Source of the DNA: Bacillota bacterium
GTDB lineage: Bacteria; Bacillota; GCA-003054495; Carboxydocellales; JAJZTU01
Direction: 5' to 3'
Length of the DNA: 7,491 nucleotides
NCBI GenBank assembly: GCA_021848765.1
Contig: JAJZTU010000169.1
Span: 1-7,491, forward strand
This document shows, in pieces, positions 5,526 through 7,491 of this stretch. The notes under the pieces are model-generated. The model was not told where the DNA came from. It did not search any database and was given only the letters and a program-made list of their open reading frames with translations. A program made the position numbers and the translations under genes. Each line of letters opens with the position of its first letter. The first letter of the stretch is position 1.

Positions 5526-7004
5526 ATGGAGAGAATAGATATCTTTCGGGATATCGCCGAGCGGACCGGTGGTGATATTTATTTAGGGGTAGTTGGCCCG
5601 GTCCGTACCGGAAAGTCCACCTTCATCAAGAGGTTTATGGAACTCATGGTCATCCCCAATATTAAGAACGTCCATGATAAAGAGCGGGCAAGAGACGAGT
5701 TGCCCCAAAGCGGTGCCGGACGGACTATTATGACCACTGAGCCCAAGTTTATACCTAATGAAGCTGTGGAAATCGCTATTAATAATAATATAAAGGTTAA
5801 AATGCGGGTTGTAGATTGTGTGGGGTACACTGTCCCGGGAGCGTTGGGCTATGAGGAAGATGAAGGACCCAGGATGGTGATGACTCCCTGGTTTGAGACG
5901 GAGATCCCGTTCCAGCAGGCTGCCGAAATCGGAACCAGGAAGGTTATAACCGATCACTCCACCATCGGTTTAGTGGTATTGACCGATGGTTCTATCAGCG
6001 ATATTCCCAGAGAAAACTATTTAGAAGCTGAAGAGCGGGTTATCGAAGAATTAAAAGAGCTTAACAAACCGTTCCTGATTATCTTGAACTCTACCAGACC
6101 GGCATCCCAGGAGACCCACGACCTGGCTCTCAGCCTGGAAGCAAAACATGATGTACCGGTGCTGCCCTTTGACTGTGCGGAACTCACCCAGGACAATGTA
6201 ATAACCGTACTGGAGCAGGTACTCTACGAATTCCCGGTAAATGAAGTGAACATTAACCTGCCCAAGTGGATTGAGGAACTGGAATCCCGGCATTGGCTCC
6301 GGGAAAAGTTTGAAGATGCAGTGCGGGATACAGTACGGCATATCCGTAGGCTGCGGGATGTGGATGGAGCCCTGGAGACCCTGGGAACGTTTGATTTCGT
6401 GCAGCAGGTGCTTTTACGGAATATCGATATGGGGACAGGCACAGCTACCATTGAAATGACAGCTATGGATGGACTATTCTACGAAGTACTTCAGGAAGCT
6501 ACCGGGCTTACCATTGAAGGAGAGCATGACCTGCTCCGCCTGCTCAAGGAACTAAGCTTTGCCAAGCGCGAGTTTGATAAAGTGGCCGAGGCGCTTACTG
6601 AAGTACGGAATACCGGTTACGGTGTGGTCACCCCCAGGTTGGATGAGATGAATCTGGAAGAGCCCGAGCTAATTCGTCAGGGCAGTCGTTTTGGAGTGCG
6701 GTTAAAGGCGAGTGCACCCTCGTTACATATTATCAGGGCTGATATTACCACAGAGATAACCCCTATTATCGGTACTGAGAAGCAATGCGAAGAACTGGTG
6801 CGCTATATGCTTGATGAATTTGAGGAGAATCCGGTGAAGATTTGGCAGTCGGAAATTTTCGGCAAGTCATTGAATGATTTGGTGAGAGAAGGCATTCAGA
6901 ATAAGCTGCACCGGATGCCGGAAAATGCGCAGGTTAAACTACAGGAGACTTTGACCAGAATTGTCAATGAGGGCAGCGGTGGATTGATTTGTATAATCAT
7001 TTAG
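5526..7004 (+). CDS. spoIVA: Stage IV sporulation protein A, spore-coat morphogenetic ATPase
   Basis: This protein of 492 residues, the same length as B. subtilis SpoIVA, is made in the mother cell. It is recruited to the forespore surface by SpoVM, hydrolyses ATP and polymerises irreversibly into the basement layer of the spore coat. The N-terminus MERIDIFRDIAERTGGDIYLG is nearly that of known SpoIVA. Walker A is GPVRTGKST (24-32) with Lys30; TIMTTEP (67-73) contains Thr70 and Thr71, the residues tied to ATP hydrolysis; VVDCVGY (95-101) supplies Asp97 of Walker B. The ATPase domain covers about 1-290, a middle domain about 291-420, and the C-terminal domain required for SpoVM-dependent localisation ends in the conserved GGLICIII. 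All key residues are present, so it should be functional. ATG 5526 is chosen for its ribosome site and N-terminal conservation; the frame is open from 5430. It is monocistronic, with a sigma-E-like promoter and a terminator immediately after it. Confidence 0.98.
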   Translation: MERIDIFRDIAERTGGDIYLGVVGPVRTGKSTFIKRFMELMVIPNIKNVHDKERARDELPQSGAGRTIMTTEPKFIPNEAVEIAINNNIKVKMRVVDCVGYTVPGALGYEEDEGPRMVMTPWFETEIPFQQAAEIGTRKVITDHSTIGLVVLTDGSISDIPRENYLEAEERVIEELKELNKPFLIILNSTRPASQETHDLALSLEAKHDVPVLPFDCAELTQDNVITVLEQVLYEFPVNEVNINLPKWIEELESRHWLREKFEDAVRDTVRHIRRLRDVDGALETLGTFDFVQQVLLRNIDMGTGTATIEMTAMDGLFYEVLQEATGLTIEGEHDLLRLLKELSFAKREFDKVAEALTEVRNTGYGVVTPRLDEMNLEEPELIRQGSRFGVRLKASAPSLHIIRADITTEITPIIGTEKQCEELVRYMLDEFEENPVKIWQSEIFGKSLNDLVREGIQNKLHRMPENAQVKLQETLTRIVNEGSGGLICIII

Positions 7005-7005
7005 G

Positions 7006-7032
7006 GACGGTCGTGCAGACCGTCTTTTTTTT
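7006..7032 (+). terminator. Intrinsic terminator of spoIVA
   Basis: GACGGTC (7006-7012) and GACCGTC (7018-7024) form a perfect seven-pair stem with a five-base loop, followed by eight T (7025-7032). It begins two bases after the spoIVA stop codon, so the gene is transcribed alone. Confidence 0.95.
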
Positions 7033-7094
7033 GCCACGCACGATTACATTACTACTGGCCGGGATTCATTACGGGCATGTCTGGGGTCGACTCC

Positions 7095-7276
7095 GGGCGG
7101 GGTGGTTACCCTGCGGGCACTTACTACGCTTCCGGGCAAATCATCTCCTCGGTCCCTGCTCCGGACAAACTCTAATCCTGCATTTCCTGTGGTCACAGTG
7201 TCCTCCGCGACGGGACCTGTGTCGTGATTGGTGGCCGGAAGCTCCGTCATGTGCCCGCCGGGCAACCACCCCACCC
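7095..7276. repeat. Long imperfect inverted repeat, about 180 bases end to end
   Basis: The outer arms 7095-7120 and 7251-7276 are reverse complements at 23 of 26 positions, sharing GGGGTGGTT, CCC and GCGGGCAC. With one- to three-base shifts the pairing continues inward: GCTTCCGG (7128-7135) with CCGGAAGC (7235-7242), AATCA (7139-7143) with TGATT (7225-7229), GGTCCC (7151-7156) with GGGACC (7212-7217), and CGGA (7162-7165) with TCCG (7204-7207). That leaves an apical region of about 38 bases, which contains its own small palindrome, CTGTG/CACAG (7187-7198). The arms are too long and too similar for chance. Function is unknown. Confidence 0.8.
7252..7264. repeat. Small G+C-rich hairpin within the right arm
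   Basis: TGCCC (7252-7256) and GGGCA (7260-7264) can form a five-pair stem with a three-base loop. It competes with the long pairing of the same bases to 7095-7120, so the two folds are mutually exclusive. Confidence 0.4.
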
Positions 7277-7287
7277 TCCGTATCTCA

Positions 7288-7308
7288 CGGGCAACTTAGG
7301 TATGCCCG
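7288..7308. repeat. Hairpin next to the long inverted repeat
   Basis: CGGGCA (7288-7293) and TGCCCG (7303-7308) form a perfect six-pair stem with a nine-base loop. It uses the same hexamer that recurs throughout this region. Confidence 0.45.
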
Positions 7309-7333
7309 GTAGCACGGGTAAATCGGTCTAGCC

Positions 7334-7491
7334 GTGGACACTGGGGAGGCTGCTTTGGGAGGAAGTATACGCGGGGGTCAGGTTACCCAGATGGCTAACT
7401 TCGGTGCGGAACTTTTTGCGCTATTGGCCACATTTTCGCTCAGGGAGGATACCTGTCCCGGTGGGGTGCTCATGGCGAAGTGCCATAGTAG
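7334..7491 (+). CDS. Possible 5' part of an unrecognised protein, running off the window
   Basis: A frame is open from the stop at 7319-7321 to the window end, with a GTG at 7334 and an ATG at 7391. From the ATG it reads MANFGAELFALLATFSLRED and onward. Neither start has a convincing ribosome site; a GGGAGG (7357-7362) lies too far from the ATG. A second + frame is also open over the same stretch, which weakens the case. I recognise no family. Confidence 0.15.
   Translation, partial: MDTGEAALGGSIRGGQVTQMANFGAELFALLATFSLREDTCPGGVLMAKCHS
7472..7486. repeat. Short hairpin near the window end
   Basis: ATGGC (7472-7476) and GCCAT (7482-7486) are perfect inverted arms around a five-base loop. Five-base stems are common by chance; it is recorded because it lies in the unexplained region. 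Confidence 0.3.

Larger units (their letters stand above)
7033..7491. other. 459-base G+C-rich region without a recognisable gene
   Basis: No frame gives a protein I recognise. Hand counts give 40 G+C of 60 bases at 7081-7140 and 41 of 60 at 7201-7260, against 28 of 60 in a sample of spoIVA (5941-6000). The region holds a long imperfect inverted repeat, local hairpins, repeated CGGGCA/TGCCCG hexamers, and the octamer GGTTACCC twice (7104-7111 and 7381-7388). Short frames on both strands (for example + up to 7312 and - 7274-7044) conflict with each other and with the spoIVA terminator, and their residue content is unlike a folded protein. A structured RNA, a palindromic repeat element, or the end of a mobile element cut by the window edge are the options; I cannot choose among them. 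Confidence 0.6.

Noticed and set aside
7044..7274. 76-residue - frame in the downstream region
   Set aside because: It spans both arms of the inverted repeat and has no recognisable domain; the openness is explained by high G+C.
6989..7312. 107-residue + frame overlapping the spoIVA end
   Set aside because: It crosses the spoIVA stop, the terminator stem and the T run, has no ribosome site of its own, and its residue content does not resemble a protein.
7095..7491. Retron, group II intron or tRNA in the downstream region
   Set aside because: No reverse transcriptase motif, no domain V-like hairpin or GTGYG intron start, and no tRNA T-arm sequence could be found in the part visible here.

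Overview
The window reads as a piece of chromosome from a spore-forming Firmicute with moderate G+C content, most likely in the Desulfotomaculum/Pelotomaculum (Peptococcaceae-type) group. The grounds are a full-length SpoIVA spore-coat ATPase, the gene order DUF512 protein - der - plsY - gpsA - spoIVA, strong AGGAGG ribosome binding sites, and GTG and TTG starts beside ATG. The genus is inference; the Firmicute assignment is firm. All recognised genes lie on the + strand.

Region 1 (1-3752) is a tightly packed housekeeping run. It holds the C-terminal half of a DUF512 / radical-SAM-type protein (5' end outside the window), then der (double-GTPase ribosome assembly factor), plsY (acyl-phosphate:glycerol-3-phosphate acyltransferase) and gpsA (glycerol-3-phosphate dehydrogenase). 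Gaps are 6, 12 and 39 bases, so co-transcription is likely. GpsA makes sn-glycerol-3-phosphate and PlsY puts the first acyl chain on it, so these two are consecutive steps of phospholipid synthesis.

Region 2 (3753-5300) is a self-contained unit. A good sigma-A type promoter lies inside an 8-bp perfect inverted repeat. A roughly 200-base untranslated leader follows, then a TTG-started lipoprotein gene for a branched-chain amino acid/amide type ABC transporter binding protein, then a strong intrinsic terminator. No permease or ATPase genes accompany it, so it is an orphan binding protein placed between lipid synthesis and sporulation genes.

Region 3 (5301-7032) is spoIVA with its own control region: a promoter-like sequence matching the sporulation sigma-E consensus, an AT-rich leader with nested inverted repeats and a misplaced Shine-Dalgarno sequence, the 492-residue coding sequence, and a terminator beginning two bases after the stop codon.

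Region 4 (7033-7491) has no gene I can recognise. It is clearly richer in G+C than the genes and contains a long imperfect inverted repeat (best arms 7095-7120 and 7251-7276, 23 of 26 positions matching), local hairpins and many copies of CGGGCA/TGCCCG. It looks like a structured RNA locus, a palindromic repeat element or the edge of a mobile element, and it is the least explained part of the window. An open frame runs off the right-hand edge, but I cannot call it a gene with confidence.
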